Of a stretch of 64,000 nucleotides of DNA, positions 35,840 through 44,375 are shown in pieces. The DNA lies in assembly GCF_030818545.1 (NCBI RefSeq), contig NZ_JAUTAH010000001.1, positions 2,733,001-2,797,000 on the forward strand, written 5' to 3'. Source of the DNA: Brevundimonas sp. SORGH_AS_0993 (lineage in GTDB: Bacteria > Pseudomonadota > Alphaproteobacteria > Caulobacterales > Caulobacteraceae). Each line of letters starts with the position of its first letter. The first letter of the stretch is position 1. The notes beneath the pieces were generated by a model, which saw nothing but the letters and a program-made list of their open reading frames with translations, was not told where the DNA came from and did not search any database. Made by a program: the position numbers and the translations under genes.

Positions 35840-37240
35840 TCACGCCGCCGGTGTTGCATACCCCAAGAACTCGAGATGGGGCGTGCGCATCGTGTCCCAG
35901 CGTCTCCGGGTGAAGTCAGGCGGCCGGGCGCGCTGGCCGCAATAGGTCAGGACGAGATGTCGTCGGGCTCGAGAGATGCCGACGAAATAGGTCGAGCGCT
36001 CACTGGCGATGTTCGACCAGAACATCTCGTTCTCGACGCCGAGAACGATGACGGCTTCGAACTCGAGTCCCTTGCTCTTGTGAATGGACATGATGCGAAC
36101 AGCCTCGTCACCGGAGAAGCGAGACAGAGCCAGGGCGGGATCGCCGGGACGGGCGAGCAGGGCATGCGCCTTTGTGATGGTTTCGGCGATCCGCTGATCC
36201 AGCCAACCGCTCCGGGCATAATCCGAGGACATCTCCACGACCTTGTCGCGCCCGACCGCCGCGATCACGGCGTGGGTCAGGTCCCTCAGATCGCGTTCGC
36301 TTGAAAGATCAATCTCGCGGGAGGCGATGCGCGCCCGGGTGTCGGTGATCAACCGGCTCCAGCGAGAGCGCTGCTGAAACTCATGCTCCTCGTCGAAACC
36401 GTAACTGAACACGACCTGTTCGAGCAGACGGCGATGGGCCGCCGTCTCGCGCCTTCCGCAGACAACCAGCAGAAAATCTACGATCAACCGCGCTACGGGC
36501 TCGGAAGCGAGATCCTGCGTCGAATCCTCCTCCCGGTAGGGCACGCCGGCGTCGTCCATCGCCGCCATAAGGCGCTGGCTAAAGAACTTCTGTTCGCTTC
36601 TGACAAGGACGGCGATCTGCGAGGCGGGAAGGCCGCCGTCCGCGATCATGGCGCGCACCCGGTTCGTGAGGTCCACGGCCTCCTCCAGGTCCGTCGCGTA
36701 TTGGAGGACGGTTACTGTCCCCTCCTCGCCCTGGAGTTCGGCGTCGTCGGAGGCTGCCGGCGGGTCCATGGCCCGGATCATCGCATTCTGCATCCGTCGC
36801 AGACGTGGAGCCGACCGGAAATTTTGATACAGGTTGAGTGGTCGGGCGTCGAAGTCCTCGGCGAAGCGCTCGAAAATCCCTTCCAGCGCCCCGGCCCATC
36901 CCATGATGCTTTGCTTGGTGTCGCCGACGGCGGTGAGGATCGTCGGCGACCCCAGGAAACAGGCCTCGATCAATCCGTACTGCTGCGCATTGCAGTCCTG
37001 AAACTCATCCAGGAAGACGTGGCTGTAGGTCTGACGCACGGCGTTTCGGGCGATCGCGCTCGAGGCAATGATCGTCTGCGCCAGCGGCACGATGTCCTCA
37101 AATGTGATGGACTGGCCCTGCACACGGCTCGTGCCGATCGAATAGTCCGGGTTGAGCGCCTCCCGGCCTTTCAGGACGGGTCGAAACCGGTCGATCAGGC
37201 GCTTGGCGAAGGCGTGAAAGGTGTGGCTGTCGAGTCGTGC
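35840..37240 (-). pseudogene. UvrD/Rep-type helicase, N-terminus lost at an IS6 remnant
   Basis: About 465 residues of a superfamily 1A helicase. Present are FLDEFQDC (motif II), GDTKQSIMGW (III), LYQNFRSAPRLR (IV), IMSIHKSKGLEFEAVIV (V) and FVGISRARRHLVL (VI). The upstream frame still reads LDSHTFHAFAKRLIDRFRP, then stops matching at about 37241 where IS6-family sequence begins, so Walker A is missing. The layout would suit GajB of a Gabija-type system whose GajA gene was deleted, but the helicase alone cannot prove that. Co-directional with the Ntn-hydrolase gene, 191 bp away. Confidence 0.75.
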
Positions 37241-37516
37241 CGAAGCTTTTTCAGTCGTCGTGCGATCTGAGGCCCAAACTTGATCGTCCAGCAGCGGATC
37301 GTCTCGTAGCTGACGTCGATCCCGCGCGCGACCATTAGCTCTTCAACGTCCCGAAGGCTGAGGCTGAAGCGAAAGTAGAGCTACACAGCTTGACGGATAA
37401 CCGCCGCTGGAAAGCGATGGCGCTTAAACGAGAGCGGCTTCACGAAATGCGATCTCCAATCAGCCGCCTAAGCCGGCCCGAAGTGGAGACAAGTTAGCGT
37501 TTAGACTGACAGCATC
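37241..37516 (-). mobile_element. IS6-family remnant, transposase N-terminal part
   Basis: The reversed strand reads KRHRFPAAVIRQAV, a stop, then LYFRFSLSLRDVEELMVARG and the start of the catalytic domain, cut at about 37241. The outer end (GACTGACAGCATCC at about 37503-37516) matches the ends of the two later IS6 copies. Same orientation as those copies. Its outer end touches the stop codon of the PepSY gene. Confidence 0.8.
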
Positions 37517-38595
37517 CTAGGCCCTCTTGCGTCGTCGTTTGGGCGATCCGCTCGGGTTGCCCCAGAAGGTCACGACGGCCAGAGATCCCAAAAGCGTCAG
37601 CGCCAGCCCTGCCGCAGTCACGATCAACCGATAGGCCAGCCCCCCGACCTTGGCCGCGTGGATGGGATACTGGGCGTTGGCGACCTGCAGGCCCAGCGGC
37701 AGGGTCAGGGCGTTACGCGCGCCGACGATGCGGCCGTCGGCAGGGTCGAACCAGACCTGGGTCCGGCCGTTGGGCAGCCATTCCGCCACCCTTCGAAGGC
37801 GCAGGCTGATCAGACCGCCCGGCTTGGTCGGCAGGGACAGGATACGCGGCTGGGCGTCGGGGAAACGGTGCTGCGCCGCCGTCATTATGGCGGGCCAGTC
37901 CAGATCGGGCGACAGCGCCCCGCCCTCGACCTTTGGCGCGGCCATGACGGCCTTCAGGTCCTTGCCTGGCGACAACGCCCTGGCCAGGCCGTCGTAGAGC
38001 GGCAAGGCCAGGATGGCGCCGGTCGTCATGACCACCGCCAGCACCGGGCGGCCCAGACGCCCATGTCGCGGTGATGTTTGACGATTCCAGCCCGCTTCCA
38101 GGTTTTCGGCACGACGGCGAACACAAAGGTCCGCCGCGTCGGCCACCATAGGATGACCCCGGTGACGACGAACCCCAGACCCGCCAGGCCCGCGATCCCC
38201 GCGATGGTCTTTCCGACATCGCCGATCAGCAGATAGTGGTGCAGGTCGAACAGCCAGAGTTCGGGCCGCGCCCACAGACTGTCCCAGCGCGCGACGACCT
38301 GACCCGACTGGGCGGCGTAGGCCCCGCGCGTCTTGTCTTCATAGTTCAGACGGTGAACGCCCAGCCGGTCGTCCGCCAGAACGACCGAGCGGGGCCGGTC
38401 GGCGGCGGAGAACACACGGCCCAGCGCCGCTCCGATCCGTTGCGGGTCCCCCTCGCACGCCTCGCCGGCGTGGGGCACGACGGCCCGCAGCCAGTCGTCC
38501 TTGAACACCAGGACCGTCCCGGTCAGCCCCAGGACGAACAACAGAAGCCCGATCAGCCCTCCGGCCCAGCGATGCGCCAGTCGAACCAGACGCAT
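37517..38595 (-). pseudogene. PepSY-associated membrane protein, frameshifted near 38058
   Basis: Two frames make one PepSY-TM protein of about 360 residues. The first (from ATG 38595) reads MRLVRLAHRWAGGLIGLLLF and ends at ...GIVKHHRDMGVWAA. The second continues PVLAVVMTTGAILALP down to 37517. One C seems to be missing in a CCC run at about 38055-38060. The start overlaps the TonB receptor stop (TGATG), so the pair forms an iron-uptake unit in which this protein may act as ferric reductase or permease. It may be inactive, or the base may be a sequencing error. Confidence 0.75.
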
Positions 38596-40763
38596 CAGAA
38601 ACGACGGTCCCACCCGAGCGTGAAGGACCGGCCGCGACCGGCGAAGTAGCGGAGGTTGTCGGTCGGATTGCTGGTGTCGGAGGCGTAGCTCACATAGTCC
38701 GCGTTGAAGAGGTTCTGCACCGCCAGCGACACGCCGCCGAACGCGAAGTCGTAGCGCACATAGGCGTCCGCCACGGTGTAGCCTTCGAAATTGTTGCGCG
38801 GATCGCCGCCCTCGAAGTCGCGCGCCAGATAGGCTTGGACCTGCAGGCGCGCCGACAGGGGGCCGTTGGCGTAGACGGCCGCGGCGTTGATGCGATCCGG
38901 CGAGATGTTGGCCCCGTCCAGATCGCGATCCACCCGCCCGTCGTCATTGGTGTCGGTCTGGCCGCGCAAACGGGCATAGCCGGTCGAGAGCGTCAGCCCC
39001 TCGATCGGGGTGCGGGCGCTCACGTTCAGCTCCAGCCCCTCGATCTCGACCGCTTGCCGCTGGACGTCGTAGATTCCGTCGGCGTTTCGGACCAGGAACT
39101 GCCCCAGATCCGACGCGGACCAGAAATAGGTCGCGCTGGCCTCGAACGGCCCGCGCTTCACTTCCAGGCCGATCTCCTGATTGTCCGAGATCACAGGGCT
39201 GATGTCGAGGAAGCCGTCGACCTTGACCCCGTCGATATTGATCGAGCGCAGGATGCGGCCGACGTCCGGCACGGTATAGCCCTCGGCGTAGCTGGCGTAG
39301 GCGCGCACCCCCGCCAGCGGCTCATAGACGACGCCGCCATTGACCAGGGTGGCTTCGAACCTGGGCTTTCCGCCCGTCACGCGACGCGAGCCATAGGAGG
39401 CCAGGGTGGTGAAGTCGTCGACCGACAGCTCGACGCTCTCCTGACGCACGCCGCCCGCCAGACGCACCTTGCCGTCGAACAGACGCATGTTGGCCTGGAC
39501 GAAGGGGGCGATGCTCTGAAACTCGGTCGGCGGCACCCAGGCGCGGTTGGTGGCGATCAGACGTTGCTCGGTCCGGTCGGTCATCGCGTCCAGACCCAGG
39601 GTCGCGGTCAGGCCCGGCACGCCCGGCACGGCCCGCTCATAGCTGGCCCGCGCGCCCAACTTGCGCGAACGGTTCGAGGACTGGTCGAACAGGGTGCCGA
39701 TCGGGGCGATACGGGCGTCCTGCATGGTGTTGGAACGGTCGCCGCCGAAGGTGTCGCGCGTGCGGTTGAAGAAGACCTGGGCGCTGAAATCGCCGCCCCA
39801 CAGATCGCTGTCGGTCAGCGAGGCTGAGACCGTCTCGCCCCGGTTGCCGGCGGGCTCGCCCTCGGTCTGGCCGCGCCGGCTGCTGGCCGGATGGCCGATC
39901 GTGCGATCGCCCGGAACGATGACATAGTCCCCGTCGCCCTTCAGCTCGAAGCGATTGGCCAGAAGGTCCAGCCGCACCGTGTCGGTCAGGTTCCAGCCGA
40001 AGCGGCCGAAGAAGGACAGGGCCTTGGAATCCTGCACCTCCCCCTGGGTGTTGTCGACGCCGACGCGACGGCCGTTGGCGTCATAGAAGGCCCCGCGCTG
40101 GTCATAGGCGACGCCGAAGACGCCATCGAGATCGCCGTGGCGATAGGCGGCCAGACCGCCCAGCTTGGCTCCGATCCCGTCGCCCTCCGGCCCGCCCGAG
40201 CTTGAGACCTGGGCCAGCGTCCGGCCCGTCAGCCCGTCCTGGGTCGGCGCGCCCACCGTCACCTGATTGACCACGCCGCCGGTGGCGCCGATGCCCTGCA
40301 GGGCGTTTGAGCCGTAGATCAGCTCCACCCGGTCCACGAAGAAGGGGTCGATCGTGTAGCCGTCGCGCGAGCCGTCGCGGATCGGCGTCGATTGCGGAAT
40401 GCCGTTGATGGCGTACAGCGGCGAGCGGCCGCGCAGGCTCTCGCCCGAGCCCGTCAGCTTCTGCCGCGTCGGCGAGAAGGAAGGCGACAGGGTCGCGACC
40501 GCGTCGATCACCGAGCCGCTGATGGCCACCTGTTCAGACAGGCTCTTGCGGTCGATGACATCCACCGTCATCGGCAGGGCGCTGGCCGGCAGGATCGTCC
40601 GCGCCGCCGTGACCACCACATCCTCGACCCGGCCGACCTCGGCCTCCTGCCGCGTCGTCTGGGCGGCGGCGGTCGAGGCGAAAGCCGTTCCAGCCAGCAG
40701 GACGGAACCGGCCAGCAAGCCGGATGACCGGTGCAGCGACAAGGCGGATGAAACGAAGGACAT
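38595..40763 (-). CDS. TonB-dependent outer-membrane receptor, siderophore type
   Basis: A 722-residue receptor. A signal peptide ends near AAAQTTRQ. A plug domain follows, with VEDVVVTAARTILPASALPM, GESLRGRSPLYAINGIPQ and IYGSNALQGIGATGGVVNQV. A beta-barrel ends at RSFTLGWDRRF with the C-terminal Phe needed for barrel assembly. The paired PepSY gene and the palindrome upstream suggest ferric-siderophore uptake under iron control. Both genes are enclosed by IS6-family copies, so the cassette may have been acquired. The substrate is not readable from sequence. Confidence 0.88.
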   Translation of the reverse strand: MSFVSSALSLHRSSGLLAGSVLLAGTAFASTAAAQTTRQEAEVGRVEDVVVTAARTILPASALPMTVDVIDRKSLSEQVAISGSVIDAVATLSPSFSPTRQKLTGSGESLRGRSPLYAINGIPQSTPIRDGSRDGYTIDPFFVDRVELIYGSNALQGIGATGGVVNQVTVGAPTQDGLTGRTLAQVSSSGGPEGDGIGAKLGGLAAYRHGDLDGVFGVAYDQRGAFYDANGRRVGVDNTQGEVQDSKALSFFGRFGWNLTDTVRLDLLANRFELKGDGDYVIVPGDRTIGHPASSRRGQTEGEPAGNRGETVSASLTDSDLWGGDFSAQVFFNRTRDTFGGDRSNTMQDARIAPIGTLFDQSSNRSRKLGARASYERAVPGVPGLTATLGLDAMTDRTEQRLIATNRAWVPPTEFQSIAPFVQANMRLFDGKVRLAGGVRQESVELSVDDFTTLASYGSRRVTGGKPRFEATLVNGGVVYEPLAGVRAYASYAEGYTVPDVGRILRSINIDGVKVDGFLDISPVISDNQEIGLEVKRGPFEASATYFWSASDLGQFLVRNADGIYDVQRQAVEIEGLELNVSARTPIEGLTLSTGYARLRGQTDTNDDGRVDRDLDGANISPDRINAAAVYANGPLSARLQVQAYLARDFEGGDPRNNFEGYTVADAYVRYDFAFGGVSLAVQNLFNADYVSYASDTSNPTDNLRYFAGRGRSFTLGWDRRF

Positions 40764-40796
40764 GCGGAGGCTCCTGAAGACGGTCCCGCGCTTAAA

Positions 40797-40817
40797 TGCA
40801 ATTGCGAGCGAATTGCA
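40797..40817. promoter_or_regulatory. palindrome before the TonB receptor gene, candidate iron-responsive operator
   Basis: TGCAATT-N7-AATTGCA, a perfect 7-bp inverted repeat around GCGAGCG, 34 bp upstream of the receptor ATG (minus strand). The position and partial match to alphaproteobacterial Fur-type sites suggest iron control. The identity of the binding protein is an inference. Confidence 0.5.
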
Positions 40818-40854
40818 ATATGTGATCTATAGAAGCCGTTTCAGTCGGCTAGCT

Positions 40855-41666
40855 GGAACTGACAACTTAACTCGGTTTTGCCGCAGAATGCTTTTCGCCT
40901 CACCCACTTTCAGATCGCCTGGGTCGCGGCTGCCCATGCGGCTTCGGCGTGGGCTCTCAGAATACGAAGGCCCGGTCGGGAAATCAGGTGTGGCTGGAGG
41001 TTGAACGGGTTGTAGATCGGGCCGAGGGTGGACAAGAATCTCTGGGCCGAACCCTGGGATTCGAATCTCTGCTGCTTCCGTTCCCGTCGTCGGATCATGA
41101 GGTGGGAGTTTTCGGCCCGATTGTTATCTCTCATGCCACCAGGCCGATGCCGCCCCTGAAGATGCAGGACTTTCATCGCGGTTCGATACGACGCGAGCTT
41201 ATCGGTGACGATCTCTTCGGGATGAATGCCGGTGTTGCGCAGGAGGCGACGCAGTAGCTTCAGGGCCGCATGCTTGTTTCGTCGTTTCTGCACCACAACA
41301 TCGAGAACCTCGCCTTCGTCATCGACCGCCTGCCATAGATAAATCCGCCGAACGCCGATCTTCACAACTGCCTCATCCAGATGCCATCGGCGGGTAGGGG
41401 AGGGGCGTCCTCGGCGCAGATTGGCGGCGATCAGGGGCCCGACCTTGATCACCCAGCACCGGATCGTTTCGCGGCTGACCTCGATCCCGCACTCCGCCAT
41501 CAACTCCTCAACGTCGCACAGGCTCAGCGTGAACCGGAAATACCACCGCACGGCCTGCAGGATCACCGCTGGCGGAAACCGGTGACGCTTGAACGATATC
41601 GGTCTGATCATCCCTCGGCCTCTACGCTGTCGACCGGAGACAAGTTGGCGTTAGACTGACAGCACC
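40855..41666 (-). mobile_element. complete IS6-family element, 812 bp
   Basis: The ends read GGAACTGACAACTTAAC inward from the left and GGTGCTGTCAGTCTAAC inward from the right; 11 of 17 positions agree (GGnnCTGnCAnnnTAAC), a usual degree for this family. It holds one intact transposase gene. The 8-bp flanks (GGCTAGCT and TCGCGGCC) are not a target duplication, which points to a deletion or a cointegrate-type event after insertion. It is inserted against the inner side of an older IS6 remnant. Confidence 0.75.
40910..41611 (-). CDS. IS6-family transposase
   Basis: A 233-residue DDE transposase, intact. The N-terminal helix-turn-helix region (KRHRFPPAVILQAVRWYF) is followed by catalytic Asp79 (WHLDEAVVKI), Asp137 (EIVTDKLASY) and Glu167 (NRAENSH). 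Length matches the IS6/IS26 family. The flanking IS6 fragments carry decayed relatives rather than identical copies. Confidence 0.95.
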   Translation of the reverse strand: MIRPISFKRHRFPPAVILQAVRWYFRFTLSLCDVEELMAECGIEVSRETIRCWVIKVGPLIAANLRRGRPSPTRRWHLDEAVVKIGVRRIYLWQAVDDEGEVLDVVVQKRRNKHAALKLLRRLLRNTGIHPEEIVTDKLASYRTAMKVLHLQGRHRPGGMRDNNRAENSHLMIRRRERKQQRFESQGSAQRFLSTLGPIYNPFNLQPHLISRPGLRILRAHAEAAWAAATQAI

Positions 41667-42164
41667 TCGCGGCCGTCCGTCATGATCGTTTCCGGCTCAA
41701 CGGGCTGGTTTTGCAGCAAATGTCGGAGCAGCTTCAAGGCCGCGTCGGTGTCTCGCCGTCGCTGGACGACAACGTCCAGCCCCTCGACTTCATCATCTAC
41801 GGCGCGCCATAAGGAACATCCGCTTCCCACCGATCGGACAAACGACCTCGTCGAGGTGCCAGCGGGGAGAGGGAGAGGGGGAGGGGGAAGCTTCTTCAGC
41901 CGCCGTGCGATCTGGGGTCCAAACTTGATCGCCCAGCAGCGGATCGTCTCGTAGCTACATCGATTCCTCGCGCGGCCATCAGCTTTTCAACGTCGCGAAG
42001 GCTGAGGCTGAGGCTGAAGCGGAAGTAAAGCCATACAGCCTGGCGGATCATCTCCGCTGGAAAGCGATGGCGCTTGAATGATAGCGACTTCATGAACTGC
42101 GATCTCCGATCAGGCCTTTAGGTGGTCTGAAGTGGAGACAAGTTAGCGTTATATTGACAGCGCC
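41667..42164 (-). mobile_element. decayed IS6-family remnant
   Basis: The reversed strand starts MKSLSFKRHRFPAEMIRQAV, then shifts frame after GID because a base triplet-sized piece is missing, and contains a (GGGAGA)-like low-complexity insertion near 41865-41885. The frame resumes as GLDVVVQRRRDTDAALKLLR and stops at the junction with the complete IS6 copy. The outer end (TTATATTGACAGCGCC) matches the family end. The other half of the element is gone. Confidence 0.8.
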
Positions 42165-42185
42165 ATCCCGACCGCACCATCCCGA

Positions 42186-42265
42186 CCGCACCGCACCGCA
42201 CCGCACCGCACCGCACCGCACCGCACCGCACCGCACCGCACCGCACCGCACCGCACCGCACCGCA
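42186..42265. repeat. 16 tandem CCGCA units
   Basis: Sixteen perfect 5-bp units in 80 bp, preceded by two copies of CCATCCCGACCGCA (42163-42176 and 42177-42190; the last unit of the second copy starts the run). It starts just beyond the IS6 outer end and ends 79 bp before the regulator ATG. Perfect long runs of this kind change length by slippage; here that would change the distance from the IS end to the operator and promoter rather than a reading frame. Confidence 0.95.
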
Positions 42266-42268
42266 CCC

Positions 42269-42291
42269 TTTCGTTTTGTGGTGAAACGAAA
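42269..42291. promoter_or_regulatory. inverted repeat TTTCGTTT-N7-AAACGAAA, likely AgaR-type operator
   Basis: A perfect 8-bp inverted repeat, 53 bp upstream of the regulator ATG. TTTCGTTT matches the core reported for the E. coli AgaR operator (TTTCRTTT). Related TTTCGTTA or TTTCGGTTTCGTT elements precede the enzyme and receptor genes of the cluster. Autoregulation is inferred. Confidence 0.65.
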
Positions 42292-42343
42292 ACAGGTTAT
42301 CTTTCCCACCGTGTCGGACGAATGGCAAGATAAGGAGCGGTGA

Positions 42344-43138
42344 ATGGCGGATGGGGCTCGCGCGGTGTCGCGCGACACGTCTGAACGTCGGCGTGAGATC
42401 ACGACCATGATCCGGTCGCGCGGCAGCGTGCAGGTGGCGGCTCTGTCCGAGATGTTCGGCGTGTCGATGCAGACCATCCGCAAGGATCTGCATTATCTTG
42501 AGGGCCGTGGGGTGGCGACGCGAGCCTATGGCGGCGCCATCAGCACCGAAGTGGTCAATGCGCCGGTCGAGCCCGCCATCGAGACCAAGCGCGCCAGCCA
42601 TACGGAGGCCAAGGAACGGATCGGGCGTCTGGCGGCCGGCATGGTTGGGGCGGGCGAATCCATCATGCTGGATTCCGGCACGACCACCCTTCAGATCGCG
42701 CGCTTCCTGCCGGACGACGAGGATCTGACCGTCGTCACCAACGATTTCGATATTCTGAGCGTCCTGGTGCAGAAGCGAAAGATAAAGACCGTCATGCTGG
42801 GCGGCGAACTGCGTCGGCGCAACATGGCCTTCTATGGGGCGCAGACGGTCGCGGCGCTGGACGATCTGTTGCTGGACAAGGTGTTCCTGGGCGTCGACGG
42901 CCTGGACATCGAACGTGGCGTGACTACTCACCACGAGCCCGAGGCCCAACTGAACCGCCGCATGGTCGAGGCGGCGCGCGAGGTCGTCGCCGTGACCGAC
43001 GCCTCTAAGTTCGGCAAGATCTGTCTGCACCGGATCATCGAGATCGGCGAACTGAACGCCCTGATCACCGACGCGGCGGCCCCCGCCTATATCGACGAGG
43101 CGGCCGCGCGTCTGGGCTTCGCGCTCTACAAGGCGTGA
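42344..43138 (+). CDS. DeoR-family regulator, AgaR-like
   Basis: A 264-residue DeoR/AgaR-type repressor. The winged helix-turn-helix (about 15-65) includes GSVQVAALSEMFGVSMQTIR and HYLEGRGVATRAYGGA. The C-terminal sugar-phosphate-binding domain has MLDSGTTTLQIARFL, VVTNDFDIL and DKVFLGVDGLDIERGVTT. DeoR proteins sense phosphorylated sugars. GGAG lies 6-7 bases before the ATG. It heads the sugar cluster 42.3-53.9 kb and is the best candidate for its control. Confidence 0.88.
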   Translation: MADGARAVSRDTSERRREITTMIRSRGSVQVAALSEMFGVSMQTIRKDLHYLEGRGVATRAYGGAISTEVVNAPVEPAIETKRASHTEAKERIGRLAAGMVGAGESIMLDSGTTTLQIARFLPDDEDLTVVTNDFDILSVLVQKRKIKTVMLGGELRRRNMAFYGAQTVAALDDLLLDKVFLGVDGLDIERGVTTHHEPEAQLNRRMVEAAREVVAVTDASKFGKICLHRIIEIGELNALITDAAAPAYIDEAAARLGFALYKA

Positions 43139-43148
43139 CGACGGCCCT

Positions 43149-44258
43149 TTATTGCGGCCGACGGCGCAAGAAGAATTCGCGCCGGGCATTGGCGTAATAG
43201 ATCTTGTCGATGACCGGGCGCGGCAGGGCCAGCCCCCTGGCGTCGGCGTCGATGTCCTCGATCCGCTGGCTTTCGTCGGTCGCCAGATAGGCCCAGTCCG
43301 AGCGCCAGACCGCATGGGCTGATTGTCGGAACGCCTGGGCGTCCTCGCCGGGGTTCAGGGTCAGGTCCGTGCCGTACAGGATGCGATCCTGATACTTGAT
43401 GAAGAAGGCCCGGACCTTGGCGTAGTCGCGCACCGACTGATACTGGATCTGAGCCATGCGGGCCGCCGTCTCGATGACCGCATTGGGATGGGCGTCCAGG
43501 AATTTCGCCGCCTCGTCGACGTTCCACTCCAGACTGGCCATATGGGCGCCGACGACGGACAGGTCGGGATGGCGCGCGACCATCGCGTCCCGCCGGGCCA
43601 TCAGGGCCTGATAGGTCGGCATCTCCGGGTGCAGATACATGTGATATTCGGGATGGGCGGTGAAATAGAGCCGGTCGTTGCGGGTCGTCATCTGATCCAG
43701 CGGCAGCCAGCAATTATACGGCTCGCCCTGGTGGGCGATGAGCGGCGTTCCCGTCGCCGCCAGATGGTCGAAGACGGGGTCGAAGCCCGGATTGTCGATG
43801 AAGATCAGTTGACCGTCGGCGTCGCGTTCGACCATGCCGACATTCTTCCAGACCTTCACCGCCACGGCCCCGCGACGCACCTCGGCGTCGATCAGGGCGT
43901 TGGTGCGCGCGGCCCAATCCGGGGCCCCGAATCCCTTCATCGAAAAGGTGGTCGCATAGTGAAAGCGCCGGGGGGCGGCGGCGGCGTAATGATGCGCGAC
44001 CTGGGCCTGATCGGCGAGGGACGGGAAGGCCGGATAGTCGACGTTGATCGACAGGAGTTCGAAATTGTCGGCCGTCGCCTGGTCCATGAAGGCGTCGTCC
44101 TGGACGTTGACGTGAACATGGGCGTCGATCTTGCGGAATCCGGCGAAGTCGGCGGCCGTGTAGGTGTCGGATCGCGGCGTGGCGCAGGCGGACAAGGCCA
44201 GGCTGCCGGTCACGGCGACCAAGGCCGCCGTCGCCAAAGAGCGGGTTTCCATCGACAT
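43149..44258 (-). CDS. amidohydrolase-2 family lipoprotein
   Basis: A 369-residue periplasmic lipoprotein (lipobox LSAC, near Cys22) with a metal-dependent hydrolase domain. DAHVHVNVQ carries the first metal site. HQGEPYN, the VVGAHMASLEWN histidine and LYGTDLTL (the metal Asp) follow. ATG 44258 has AGGAG upstream; ATG 44252 is the alternative. Divergent from the GH36 gene. It is not a NagA/AgaA-type deacetylase, which is cytosolic; it belongs to the COG2159-like group. Its role in the sugar cluster is unclear; hydrolysis of a glycan-derived compound is possible. Confidence 0.8.
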   Translation of the reverse strand: MSMETRSLATAALVAVTGSLALSACATPRSDTYTAADFAGFRKIDAHVHVNVQDDAFMDQATADNFELLSINVDYPAFPSLADQAQVAHHYAAAAPRRFHYATTFSMKGFGAPDWAARTNALIDAEVRRGAVAVKVWKNVGMVERDADGQLIFIDNPGFDPVFDHLAATGTPLIAHQGEPYNCWLPLDQMTTRNDRLYFTAHPEYHMYLHPEMPTYQALMARRDAMVARHPDLSVVGAHMASLEWNVDEAAKFLDAHPNAVIETAARMAQIQYQSVRDYAKVRAFFIKYQDRILYGTDLTLNPGEDAQAFRQSAHAVWRSDWAYLATDESQRIEDIDADARGLALPRPVIDKIYYANARREFFLRRRPQ

Positions 44259-44300
44259 CGTCGCATCTCTCCTGCCAGCCGAACCCTCCATGACGGAGGG

Positions 44301-44320
44301 TTTCGTTATGTATCTTTTTA
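44301..44320 (+). promoter_or_regulatory. TTTCGTTATGTATC element before the GH36 gene
   Basis: TTTCGTTATGTATC followed by TTTTTA lies about 56 bp before the GH36 ATG, in the divergent promoter shared with the amidohydrolase gene. An almost identical element (TTTCGTTATATATC) precedes the TonB receptor gene at 50970. An AACCCTCC/GGAGGGTT inverted repeat (44282-44302) overlaps its left edge. Confidence 0.6.
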
Positions 44321-44375
44321 TTTGCCTTTCGAAAAGGCTCTATGCAAGATCGTTCCGCAAGCGGAGGGTGCGACG

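Noticed and set aside
35649..35859. N-terminal part of a 341-residue minus-strand frame
   Set aside because: The residues are low-quality and basic; the conserved protein starts at 35648 in another frame, and the join lies at the frameshift.
42186..42265. A CRISPR-like array
   Set aside because: Units are 5 bp with no spacers; this is a simple tandem repeat.
43323..44375. A long plus-strand lead before the GH36 gene, giving a 1046-residue protein
   Set aside because: It runs antisense through the amidohydrolase gene; the Tat-like signal and GGAGG place the start at 44376.
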